Shown here: positions 34,428-40,545 of the stretch, one piece after another
Position numbering within the stretch: the first letter of the stretch is position 1
Layout: every line of letters begins with the position of its first letter
Assembly (NCBI GenBank): GCA_017532825.1
Contig: JAFXIT010000005.1
Coordinates: forward strand, 1-40,545
Source: Clostridia bacterium
GTDB taxonomy: Bacteria; Bacillota; Clostridia; Oscillospirales; QAMX01
Length of the DNA: 40,545 nt
Reading direction: 5' to 3'
Notes under the pieces: model-generated
Databases searched by the model: none
What the model saw: the letters and a program-made list of their open reading frames with translations, nothing else
Told to the model about the DNA's origin: nothing
Translations under genes and position numbers: made by a program

Positions 34428-35283
34428 TAGAAAACTGACTGCCAATAAGGTCGGCCTTGGTCCCGAACGCCCCATAAGACTCATAGATACCGAGCATCTT
34501 GGTCGGGTCGAATACCATAGCCACGATTTCTGTGAGCTGGTATACGTCAAGGAAGGGTATACGGTCCACTACTACGGCGGATACGCAACCGTCCTCACAG
34601 AGGGCGACCTTTTTGCCGTAAGTCCGGGGGTTATGCATGCATATACGGGCCTGCACTACACCAAGGTCTATAACTGTGTATTTTTGCCCGAGTTTCTCGG
34701 TGACAGTATAAAGCCGCTTTCGGAACTTACGGGGGTAAGCGGACTGTTCGGAACGACCGACGACGTGGGATGGATAAGGATGCACCTTGATACCAGGGAC
34801 CGTATGAAGGTCATTTCCATAATGGACAAGATAGCCGCCGAGGAGAATGAAGCCCTGCCGGGGCATATCGAGATGCAACGTGGGCTCCTTGTTCAGCTGC
34901 TTGTTCTGCTTTCAAGAATCTATATATCCCAACAGGGAGAAGAAACCACCGAGCATTCGCACATGAACTACGTTATAAAGGCTCTTTCGTACATAGAGGA
35001 AAACTATCGGGAGAATATCGATCTGTCGACTATGGCCGAGCGTGTCGGAATATCTCCGGATTACCTCTCAAGGCAGTTTAAAAAAGCCGTTGGTGTGTCG
35101 CCTGTGGTATTTTTGCGGGGATGCCGCTTTGCGCGGGCGATGGAGCTTATTCGTACCGAGCCGGAAAAAAGCATGGAGGAGATATCTTCCGAGATAGGGT
35201 ATAAGTATCTCAGCCATTTTTCAAGAGAATTCAGAGTCTTTACGGGGATGACACCCAGCGAATTTAAGAAAACGGTGATTTGA
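34420..35283 (+). CDS. AraC family transcriptional regulator
   Basis: The 287-residue protein has an N-terminal cupin sensor domain (VEYHSHDFCELVYVKEGYTVHYYGG, with YATVLTEGDLFAVSPGVMHAY) and a C-terminal double helix-turn-helix (NIDLSTMAERVGISPDYLSRQFKKAVGVSPV, then EISSEIGYKYLSHFSREFRVFTGMTPSEFK). Such proteins usually bind a sugar and activate adjacent catabolic genes. The start at 34420 has GGAAGG about 10 bases upstream and overlaps the epimerase stop by 8 bases. It likely controls the epimerase-sulfatase genes and perhaps the divergent binding-protein gene. Confidence 0.93.
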   Translation: MLDRKLTANKVGLGPERPIRLIDTEHLGRVEYHSHDFCELVYVKEGYTVHYYGGYATVLTEGDLFAVSPGVMHAYTGLHYTKVYNCVFLPEFLGDSIKPLSELTGVSGLFGTTDDVGWIRMHLDTRDRMKVISIMDKIAAEENEALPGHIEMQRGLLVQLLVLLSRIYISQQGEETTEHSHMNYVIKALSYIEENYRENIDLSTMAERVGISPDYLSRQFKKAVGVSPVVFLRGCRFARAMELIRTEPEKSMEEISSEIGYKYLSHFSREFRVFTGMTPSEFKKTVI

Positions 35284-35287
35284 GTCA

Positions 35288-36649
35288 ATGCAGAAAAATT
35301 TTTTGTTTATCGTTGCCGATCAGTTCAGAGCCGACGCCTTGGGTGCGGCAGGAAAATACAAAATATCTACCCCTAACCTTGACCGTCTGGCCGCAGAGGG
35401 CGTGAGATTTACACAGGCATATACTCCCTTGCCGGTGTGCGCACCTGCAAGACAGGCTATGTTTACCGGTAAAAACCCCGACAGCACGGGTGCATTCTGG
35501 AACTACGGCTTTTTCAGCGCTTCCTCTCTTTGCCCGGGAGATTACTGGAGCGGGGAGCTGTCCGATGCAGGATACGATACCGTTTTTGTCGGAAAATGGA
35601 ACGTTTCGCAGAATTATAAGCCGACCGATCTTGGATATAATGAGTATATATCCAACGATGAATATAATAGGATGAAAAAAGAAAAATATCCCGAGGTCAC
35701 CCGCCCCGATTGGTTCGGAGCGACAAGCCCCATACCTCTGGAGGATTCCAAGACGCATTGGCTTGCATCGAGGGTATGCGAAAAGATAGAGCGCTTTGCC
35801 CATAGCGGTCGTCCATGGCATATCCACCTTGCCTACACCGAGCCGCATCTTCCAAACGAGCCGTCCGAGCCCTTTGCCTCTATGTACGATCCCGATGAGA
35901 TCCTTCCCTGGGACGGTGTGGGAGACAGCCTGGAGGGTAAGCCCTATATTCAGCGTCAGCAACTCAGAAGCTGGGGTATAGAAAGTCTTACCTGGGATGA
36001 CTGGAAGGCGTCTGTTGCACGGTATTATGCGATGGTAAGCCAGATCGACGACAGCATCGGAATAATACTAAAAGCTCTTGAGCGGACAGGGCAGTTAGAA
36101 AATACCGTGATAGTTTTTACCGCCGACCACGGAGATATGTGCGGAAGCCGAGGGATGCTGGATAAGCACTACGTGCTCTACGACGACGTGGTACGGATAC
36201 CCTTTATCGTCCGCGGAGCGGGGCAGGGAGTATGCGACGATATGATATCGCTTATCGACCTTGCGCCGAGCGTCGAGGATCTTTTCGGGCTTGAGGTACA
36301 TACCGATTATCACGGAAGGTCCTTCCGTCCGCTTCTTGACGGAGAGCCGCCTGCGGGTTGGAGAAAAGAGGTGCTCTCGTCCTCCAACGGTCAGCAGTTC
36401 GGCTTTTATAACCAAAGGATGCTTCGGGATAAGGAGTACAAATATATCTGGAATCTTACCGATATAGACGAGCTTTATGACCTTAAAAACGATCCTGCAG
36501 AGAAGATAAATCTTGCGCAAAGCCCCGAATACTCCGAGATACTGAATGGTATGCGGAGAAGACTTTATGTCCTTTTGAAGCAGCAGGATGATCCGTTTGT
36601 CGGGTCGGGATGGCTTGACAGACAGCTTTTAGAGGGCAGGCAGGAATAA
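35288..36649 (+). CDS. Sulfatase (Cys-type, S1 family)
   Basis: This arylsulfatase-like enzyme would remove sulfate from a glycan or other ester. The 453-residue protein has D11 in FIVADQFRADALG, the sulfatase signature C-x-P-x-R (CAPAR, Cys51), and FTADHGDMCGSRGMLDKH near residue 280. The active Cys must be converted to formylglycine, in anaerobes usually by a radical SAM maturase (anSME). No anSME-like gene is in this window; the radical SAM gene at 975 is a different family. There is no signal peptide, so it appears cytoplasmic. It starts 4 bases after the AraC stop and the ribosome-binding site is weak, suggesting coupling. Confidence 0.92.
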   Translation: MQKNFLFIVADQFRADALGAAGKYKISTPNLDRLAAEGVRFTQAYTPLPVCAPARQAMFTGKNPDSTGAFWNYGFFSASSLCPGDYWSGELSDAGYDTVFVGKWNVSQNYKPTDLGYNEYISNDEYNRMKKEKYPEVTRPDWFGATSPIPLEDSKTHWLASRVCEKIERFAHSGRPWHIHLAYTEPHLPNEPSEPFASMYDPDEILPWDGVGDSLEGKPYIQRQQLRSWGIESLTWDDWKASVARYYAMVSQIDDSIGIILKALERTGQLENTVIVFTADHGDMCGSRGMLDKHYVLYDDVVRIPFIVRGAGQGVCDDMISLIDLAPSVEDLFGLEVHTDYHGRSFRPLLDGEPPAGWRKEVLSSSNGQQFGFYNQRMLRDKEYKYIWNLTDIDELYDLKNDPAEKINLAQSPEYSEILNGMRRRLYVLLKQQDDPFVGSGWLDRQLLEGRQE

Positions 36650-36676
36650 TTAAGGCGTTTACGGAAAGGAGCCCAT

Positions 36677-37831
36677 ATGTCATCATTTAAGGCAGCGTTT
36701 ACCGAATATCTGAAAAAAATCGATATAGTTATGCTGCTGTTGGCGTTAGTGACGTCCGGATACGGGTTGCTGCTGATAAGCAGTGCGGCAAGATCCTCCG
36801 GAAACACAAGGCTCGTTATCGTCCAGAGTGCGGCAATTTTTCTGGGCATAATAGCATATTTCTTTATAACGCTGTTCGATATCGAGGTGCTGTCACAGCT
36901 TTGGAAGTGGGCGCTGTTTTTAAATCTGGGACTGCTTATATTGCCGCTCTTTTTCGGTACGGGTATGAGCACAACGGGTAATAACAGCTGGATAAGATTT
37001 GATCTTTTCGGAACCGAGACGGGGTTTCAGCCCGCAGAATTCGGTAAGCTGATATTTATATTCACCCTTGCAAGGCATATACGTATATTGGGTGAAGACC
37101 TCAATAAGTTCAAAGGACTTATTCCGTTTGTCCTTCACGGCGCACTCGTGACTGTCTTCGTTTATGCGTTTTCCAAGGACGACGGTATGGCGCTTTCCTA
37201 TATCTTCATTTTCTTTATAATGGCGTTTGCCGCAGGACTCTACCTTAGATACTGCCTGCTTGGTCTTGCCGTGGTCGGTGCGTCGGTGCCGATACTTTGG
37301 AATTTCGTTATGGCGCAGTACCAAAAGGACCGTTTTATCGTTCTTTTTGACGCTGCGTACAAGCTTGACGGCGTGGGATACCACCAGTTTCAAAGCAAAA
37401 GGGCTATTGCAAGCGGCGGCTTTTGGGGCGACGGACTGTATCAAGGCAGTATAACACAGTACGGACACCTGCCTGCAAAGCAGACCGACTTTATCTTTAC
37501 GGTGGCCTGCGAGGAGCTTGGATTTTTCGGAGGCCTGTTTATAGTGCTTCTTATATCTGCAATTATTGCAAAATGCGTAGTCGCCGCCATTTCCATGCGT
37601 GAAGACCGCTTCAGTATGCTCGTATGCGTGGGAATTGCCGCAATGCTGGCATTTCAGACCTTTATAAACATCGGAATGAACCTGGGTATAGCTCCGGTCG
37701 TCGGACTTACCCTGCCGTTTGTAAGCTACGGCGGTACGTCTGTCCTTACGATGTTCATGGCCATCGGTATAGTCTCTTCACTCAAGAGTCACTATATAAA
37801 ACGCTCCTTTACAAGAAATATTTACGGTTGA
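36677..37831 (+). CDS. RodA/FtsW/SpoVE family peptidoglycan polymerase
   Basis: The 384-residue polytopic membrane protein of the SEDS family polymerises lipid II with a partner PBP. It has about ten hydrophobic segments, the motif TGNNSWIRFDLFG, the conserved FQPAEFGKLIFIF, and the C-terminal HLPAKQTDFIFTVACEELGFFGG plus GLTLPFVSYGGTSVL. It resembles RodA more than FtsW, but the subtype is not certain. AAAGGAG precedes the ATG. Its placement between a sulfatase and an isomerase is unusual, since no PBP, MreB or cell-division gene is nearby. Confidence 0.92.
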   Translation: MSSFKAAFTEYLKKIDIVMLLLALVTSGYGLLLISSAARSSGNTRLVIVQSAAIFLGIIAYFFITLFDIEVLSQLWKWALFLNLGLLILPLFFGTGMSTTGNNSWIRFDLFGTETGFQPAEFGKLIFIFTLARHIRILGEDLNKFKGLIPFVLHGALVTVFVYAFSKDDGMALSYIFIFFIMAFAAGLYLRYCLLGLAVVGASVPILWNFVMAQYQKDRFIVLFDAAYKLDGVGYHQFQSKRAIASGGFWGDGLYQGSITQYGHLPAKQTDFIFTVACEELGFFGGLFIVLLISAIIAKCVVAAISMREDRFSMLVCVGIAAMLAFQTFINIGMNLGIAPVVGLTLPFVSYGGTSVLTMFMAIGIVSSLKSHYIKRSFTRNIYG

Positions 37832-37845
37832 ACGGAGGAAAAATT

Positions 37846-38640
37846 ATGAAACTGGGAATTATCAGCGGATGGAACGACGCGGGCCTTGCCAAGGTTGCAG
37901 AGTACGGAATTAAGTATGCCGAATTTTGCATTAACTCCCCAAAAGAGGGAAGTGCGGTCTATGAAAACGTCGGAAACATCAAGGAGAGCTGCAAAAAGTA
38001 CGGCGTAAACGTTGCGGCGATGGGACGTTGGGGGGTAACGCGCTTACTGCCCGACGGCAGCTTCAATCCCGAAGAACTTGAACAGGATAAGCTTTTGGTA
38101 AATGCCGCCGCAGAGCTTGGCTGCCCTGTGTTCAACATGGGCGTTAACCCTGTACAGGGCATGAGCTTTGAAGAAAATGCTGCGATCGCGATTGAGTACA
38201 TAAAGGAAGTCAAGGCTGTTGCAGACGAGAAGGGCGTAAAGGTAGCTCTTTACAACTGCGAGTGGGGAAACATATTCTTTAACAAGCGCGGTTGGGACAT
38301 TGCCCTGCCTGCCGTTCCCGGTCTTGGCATAAAGTACGATACCTCGCACTGCATCAATCGTAACGGCGACACCCTCAAGGAGATGCTTGAATACGGAAAG
38401 TATATCTACCATTTCCACGTCAAGGGTACCCTTAGGATAGACGGAAATCATGTGGACGATCCTCCTGCGGGTCTTGACCTGACTCCCTGGGGCGCAGTAA
38501 TGGATCTGCTCTACATCCATGATTACGAGGGCGTTTTGAGCATTGAGCCGCACTCCCACGTCTGGTCCAAGGGCAAGCGTGCCGATTGGGGCGTAATGTT
38601 CACCAAGAATTACATTTCCAGGTTCATCCTCGAGGACTGA
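37846..38640 (+). CDS. Sugar phosphate isomerase/epimerase family protein (second copy)
   Basis: The 264-residue protein is a second xylose-isomerase-like TIM barrel, distant from the one at 33591. It starts MKLGIISGWNDAGLAKVAEYG. Metal-site segments are VKVALYNCEWGNIF (Glu), GIKYDTSHCINRNG (Asp, His), IYHFHVKGTLRI (His) and VLSIEPHSHVW (Glu). The start at 37846 has GGAGGA 8 bases upstream; the frame is open further upstream, inside the rodA-like gene, but that is shadow sequence. It is the last gene of the run beginning at 33591. Confidence 0.9.
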   Translation: MKLGIISGWNDAGLAKVAEYGIKYAEFCINSPKEGSAVYENVGNIKESCKKYGVNVAAMGRWGVTRLLPDGSFNPEELEQDKLLVNAAAELGCPVFNMGVNPVQGMSFEENAAIAIEYIKEVKAVADEKGVKVALYNCEWGNIFFNKRGWDIALPAVPGLGIKYDTSHCINRNGDTLKEMLEYGKYIYHFHVKGTLRIDGNHVDDPPAGLDLTPWGAVMDLLYIHDYEGVLSIEPHSHVWSKGKRADWGVMFTKNYISRFILED

Positions 38641-38684
38641 GAAACGAAGCCCCAAAAATTTTCTAAAATTTTTCTCAAGAGGGC

Positions 38685-38713
38685 TTGCTATTTCCGTTTC
38701 ATTGTGTTATAAT
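38685..38713 (+). promoter_or_regulatory. Promoter of the tRNA-Arg gene
   Basis: TTGCTA (38685-38690) and TATAAT (38708-38713), 17 bases apart, with TGT extending the -10. The predicted start (about 38720) coincides with the first base of a hairpin at 38721-38742. Confidence 0.8.
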
Positions 38714-38720
38714 ACCATAC

Positions 38721-38742
38721 GTTGTCGGGCTGACCCGACAAC
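38721..38742 (+). repeat. Perfect 9-base inverted repeat in the tRNA-Arg leader
   Basis: GTTGTCGGG (38721-38729) and CCCGACAAC (38734-38742) pair perfectly around a CTGA loop. It lies between the -10 box and the tRNA, ending 6 bases before the mature 5' end. No T tract follows, so it is not a terminator. Confidence 0.85.
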
Positions 38743-38748
38743 GTGTAT

Positions 38749-38825
38749 GCGCCAGTAGCTCAGCTGGATAGAGTGTTTGGCTACGAACCAAAAGGTCGGG
38801 GGTTCGAATCCCTTCTGGCGTACCA
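38749..38825 (+). tRNA. tRNA-Arg (anticodon ACG)
   Basis: A complete cloverleaf is readable. The acceptor stem GCGCCAG pairs with CTGGCGT (first pair G-U), then the D arm (GCTC...GAGT), the anticodon stem TTTGG/CCAAA with loop CTACGAA (anticodon ACG), and the T arm GGGGG-TTCGAAT-CCCTT. The discriminator is A and CCA is encoded at 38823-38825. Adenosine-34 would need deamination to inosine (by TadA) to read the CGN box. Confidence 0.97.
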
Positions 38826-38828
38826 AAA

Positions 38829-38879
38829 AAGCACCATTGATTTCAAACCGATTCGGTTGAATGTCAATGGTGCTTCTTT
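38829..38879 (+). terminator. Intrinsic terminator after tRNA-Arg
   Basis: A 12-base outer stem (AAGCACCATTGA, 38829-38840, with TCAATGGTGCTT, 38864-38875) holds an inner pairing of TTCAA/CCG with CGG/TTGAA around ATT, followed by CTTT. The T tract is short but the stem is long and begins 4 bases after the tRNA CCA. Confidence 0.8.
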
Positions 38880-38917
38880 GTGAGTATAGCTATCTCGATA
38901 TATAAAGGAAGATCAAA

Positions 38918-40069
38918 ATGCAGCACACCGCAACCGATGTAAAGGGCTCTTTGCATCACGTTCATTCCAATATTGTTGCCTTCATAAAAAAGAATACCGT
39001 AATGTGTATTGCACTTGTCGCTGCAGCCGTTACGTCGGTGATCGTTCCCATTGACAGGGAGTACGCAGGATACTTCGACCTTAAAACGCTTACCTGCCTT
39101 TTTTGTGTTCTTGCCGTTGTTTGCGCACTTAAGAAGGTGAATTTCTTTTATATGCTCGCTGATAGGGTAGTGAGGGTGTTTAAGACTGCTAAAATAAGCG
39201 TCTTGGCACTTGTATACATAACCTTTATCGGCTCAATGCTGATAGCAAACGATATGGCGCTTCTTACTTTTTTGCCGCTTGGTTATATCGTTTTGACAAC
39301 GACCGGCAAGCAAAAATATATGGCGTTCACCTTTATAATGCAGAATATTGCCGCAAACCTCGGCGGTATGCTGACCCCTTTCGGAAATCCCCAAAATCTT
39401 TATCTTTACTCAAAGTATAATATCCCCAATCTCGAATTCATGACGATAATGGCACCTCCGTTTTTGCTGGCAGTCATGTTGATAACGCTGTGCTGTCTGA
39501 TAGGCGTCAAGGCAGAGCCGTTGAACCTTAGGTCCGAAAAGAAAACGATAGACGTAAAGAAAACGGTACTTTATCTGGCATTGTTTGCCCTTTCCATTGC
39601 GATCGTGTTCAGAGGAATACCCTATTGGATAGGTCTGTTGGTGATACCTCCCGTTCTTTTGATGACCGATAGAGATGCTTTGAAGTCGGTGGACTACGGT
39701 CTGCTGTTTACCTTCGTGTTTTTCTTTATTTTTGCCGGAAACGTGGCACGTATCGACTCGGTAAGAGAATTTTTCTCGGCACTTCTTGAGAAAAATCCCC
39801 TTATTGTAAGCGTTATATCCTGCCAGTTTATAAGCAATGTACCTTCGGCGATACTTCTTTCGCAGTTTACAGAAAACTATGCTCCGTTGCTTGTGGGGGT
39901 CAATATCGGTGGGGTAGGCACCCTGATATCCTCTCTTGCAAGTCTTATAACCTTCAGAGAGTATACAAAAAATAACCCCGGTAAGACCAAAGGTTATATT
40001 TTGATGTTTTCACTTTTCAATTTTGGCTTTTTGGCTGTGCTGACGGCGTTTTCGCTTGTGTTGATGTGA
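38918..40069 (+). CDS. SLC13/ArsB-like anion permease (citrate transporter-type)
   Basis: The 383-residue polytopic membrane protein of the ion-transporter superfamily has about ten hydrophobic segments in two halves. Visible re-entrant loop motifs are IANDMALLTFLPLGY, NLGGMLTPFGNPQNLYLYSKY in the first half, and ISNVPSAILLSQF plus VNIGGVGTLISSLASLITF in the second. Such proteins move organic anions, arsenite or other small anions; the substrate is not clear. AAAGGAAG precedes the ATG at 38918. The last 53 bases overlap the endonuclease III gene on the other strand. Confidence 0.88.
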   Translation: MQHTATDVKGSLHHVHSNIVAFIKKNTVMCIALVAAAVTSVIVPIDREYAGYFDLKTLTCLFCVLAVVCALKKVNFFYMLADRVVRVFKTAKISVLALVYITFIGSMLIANDMALLTFLPLGYIVLTTTGKQKYMAFTFIMQNIAANLGGMLTPFGNPQNLYLYSKYNIPNLEFMTIMAPPFLLAVMLITLCCLIGVKAEPLNLRSEKKTIDVKKTVLYLALFALSIAIVFRGIPYWIGLLVIPPVLLMTDRDALKSVDYGLLFTFVFFFIFAGNVARIDSVREFFSALLEKNPLIVSVISCQFISNVPSAILLSQFTENYAPLLVGVNIGGVGTLISSLASLITFREYTKNNPGKTKGYILMFSLFNFGFLAVLTAFSLVLM

Positions 40070-40545
40070 GCTGATCCTCCGTACCTACACGCCTGCATAA
40101 GGGGTAGAGGGTGCATTCACCGCATCTTGGGGAACGGGCAGAGCAGACGGCACGGCCGTGGTCGACAAGACGGTGGCAAAACGAGCTTTGCTTTGCGGGC
40201 GGAACGATGTCCGAAAGGGCAAGCTCCACCTTGTAGGGATCCTTGGTAGCACAAAGCCCAAGCCTGTTTGCAAGACGGATGCAGTGTGTGTCTGTGACTA
40301 TGCCGGGCTTGTTAAAAACGTCTCCGAGGATAAGGTTTGCGATCTTTCTGCCGATACCGGGAAGCGAGAGCAGCTCGTCCATGGTCTGCGGTACCTCGCC
40401 GCCGAATTTGTCAATCAGTATGCCTGCGCAGCTTTTGATGTCCCTGGCCTTTACTCGGTACAAGCCCGTAGGTCTGACGATAGCTTCAAGCTCCTCGATG
40501 TCACACGCCGCAATATCTTTAAGAGTGGGAAATCTACCGTAGAGC
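40017..40545 (-). CDS. nth: Endonuclease III (partial, N-terminus off the window)
   Basis: This DNA glycosylase/AP lyase removes oxidised pyrimidines. The partial minus-strand frame runs into the window end as LYGRFPTLKDIAACDIEELE. It then has the helix-hairpin-helix LPGIGRKIANLILGDVF with the catalytic Lys, the catalytic Asp in VTDTHCIRLANRLGL, and a C-x6-C-x2-C-x5-C iron-sulfur cluster site (VCSARSPRCGECTLYPLC). About 175 residues are visible; roughly 35-40 are missing at the N-terminus. A Thr/Gln/Ser-rich tail of about 25 residues follows the cluster and overlaps the permease gene. Confidence 0.94.
   Translation of the reverse strand, partial: LYGRFPTLKDIAACDIEELEAIVRPTGLYRVKARDIKSCAGILIDKFGGEVPQTMDELLSLPGIGRKIANLILGDVFNKPGIVTDTHCIRLANRLGLCATKDPYKVELALSDIVPPAKQSSFCHRLVDHGRAVCSARSPRCGECTLYPLCRRVGTEDQLTSTQAKTPSAQPKSQN

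Noticed and set aside
37624-37845. Upstream extension of the second epimerase reading frame
   Set aside because: It overlaps the end of the rodA-like gene in another frame; GGAGGA before the ATG at 37846 and the family N-terminus fix the start there.
38654-38673. A/T-only palindrome after the second epimerase as a terminator
   Set aside because: AAAAATTTT and AAAATTTTT can pair around CT, but the stem has no G-C pair and would be weak; simple A/T richness explains it.
38749-38879. tRNA-Arg as an integration site
   Set aside because: No integrase is nearby and no direct repeat of the tRNA 3' end was noticed in the window; the hairpin after it is a plain terminator.

Overview
The window reads as chromosome of an uncultured, spore-forming member of the Clostridia (Bacillota). 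The evidence is the gene order rplS-lepB-rbgA-rnhB-yraN, a DnaD/DnaC-type helicase-loading pair, tig-clpP-clpX-lon-ysxC, the spore maturation genes spmA/spmB, strong Shine-Dalgarno sequences and a CCA-encoding tRNA. Coding density is very high and no stretch over 300 bases lacks a gene. I see no CRISPR array, prophage, insertion sequence or attachment site.

Positions 1-17300 are mostly housekeeping. A partial metK on the minus strand faces, across divergent promoters, an operon of a radical SAM protein and its DUF4130 partner, a poorly understood putative DNA repair or modification pair. Next come dnaD and a dnaC-like loader, rplS behind a probable L19 leader, lepB, rbgA, rnhB, yraN, an M19 dipeptidase, thrC, a metallophosphoesterase, and the proteostasis block tig, clpP, clpX, lon and ysxC.

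Positions 17300-29300 are accessory carbohydrate metabolism. A plus-strand run encodes an FAH-family enzyme, a beta-hydroxyacid dehydrogenase and a GH78 alpha-L-rhamnosidase interrupted by one in-frame TAA. spmA and spmB follow. A minus-strand run then encodes (in transcription order) a GH106-like enzyme, a cytidine deaminase with an apparent frameshift, 3-methyladenine glycosylase Tag, a GH28-like beta-helix enzyme, a GH29 fucosidase, a GH39-like enzyme and a Nudix hydrolase. None of the glycosidases has a recognisable signal peptide, so they probably act on imported rhamnose- and fucose-containing oligosaccharides. No sugar importer is in the window.

Positions 29300-40545 hold rlmD and a DUF3298-like lipoprotein, a diacylglycerol-kinase-like lipid kinase, and a substrate-binding lipoprotein whose two lobes appear in reversed order. 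This apparent circular permutation is the most unusual protein found. After it come a sugar isomerase/epimerase, an AraC regulator, a sulfatase, a RodA/FtsW protein, a second isomerase/epimerase, tRNA-Arg(ACG) with a perfect hairpin in its leader, an SLC13/ArsB-like permease and a partial nth.

Ten sigma-A-type promoters could be read directly. Every one has a 17-base spacer and eight carry an extended -10 (TGn).
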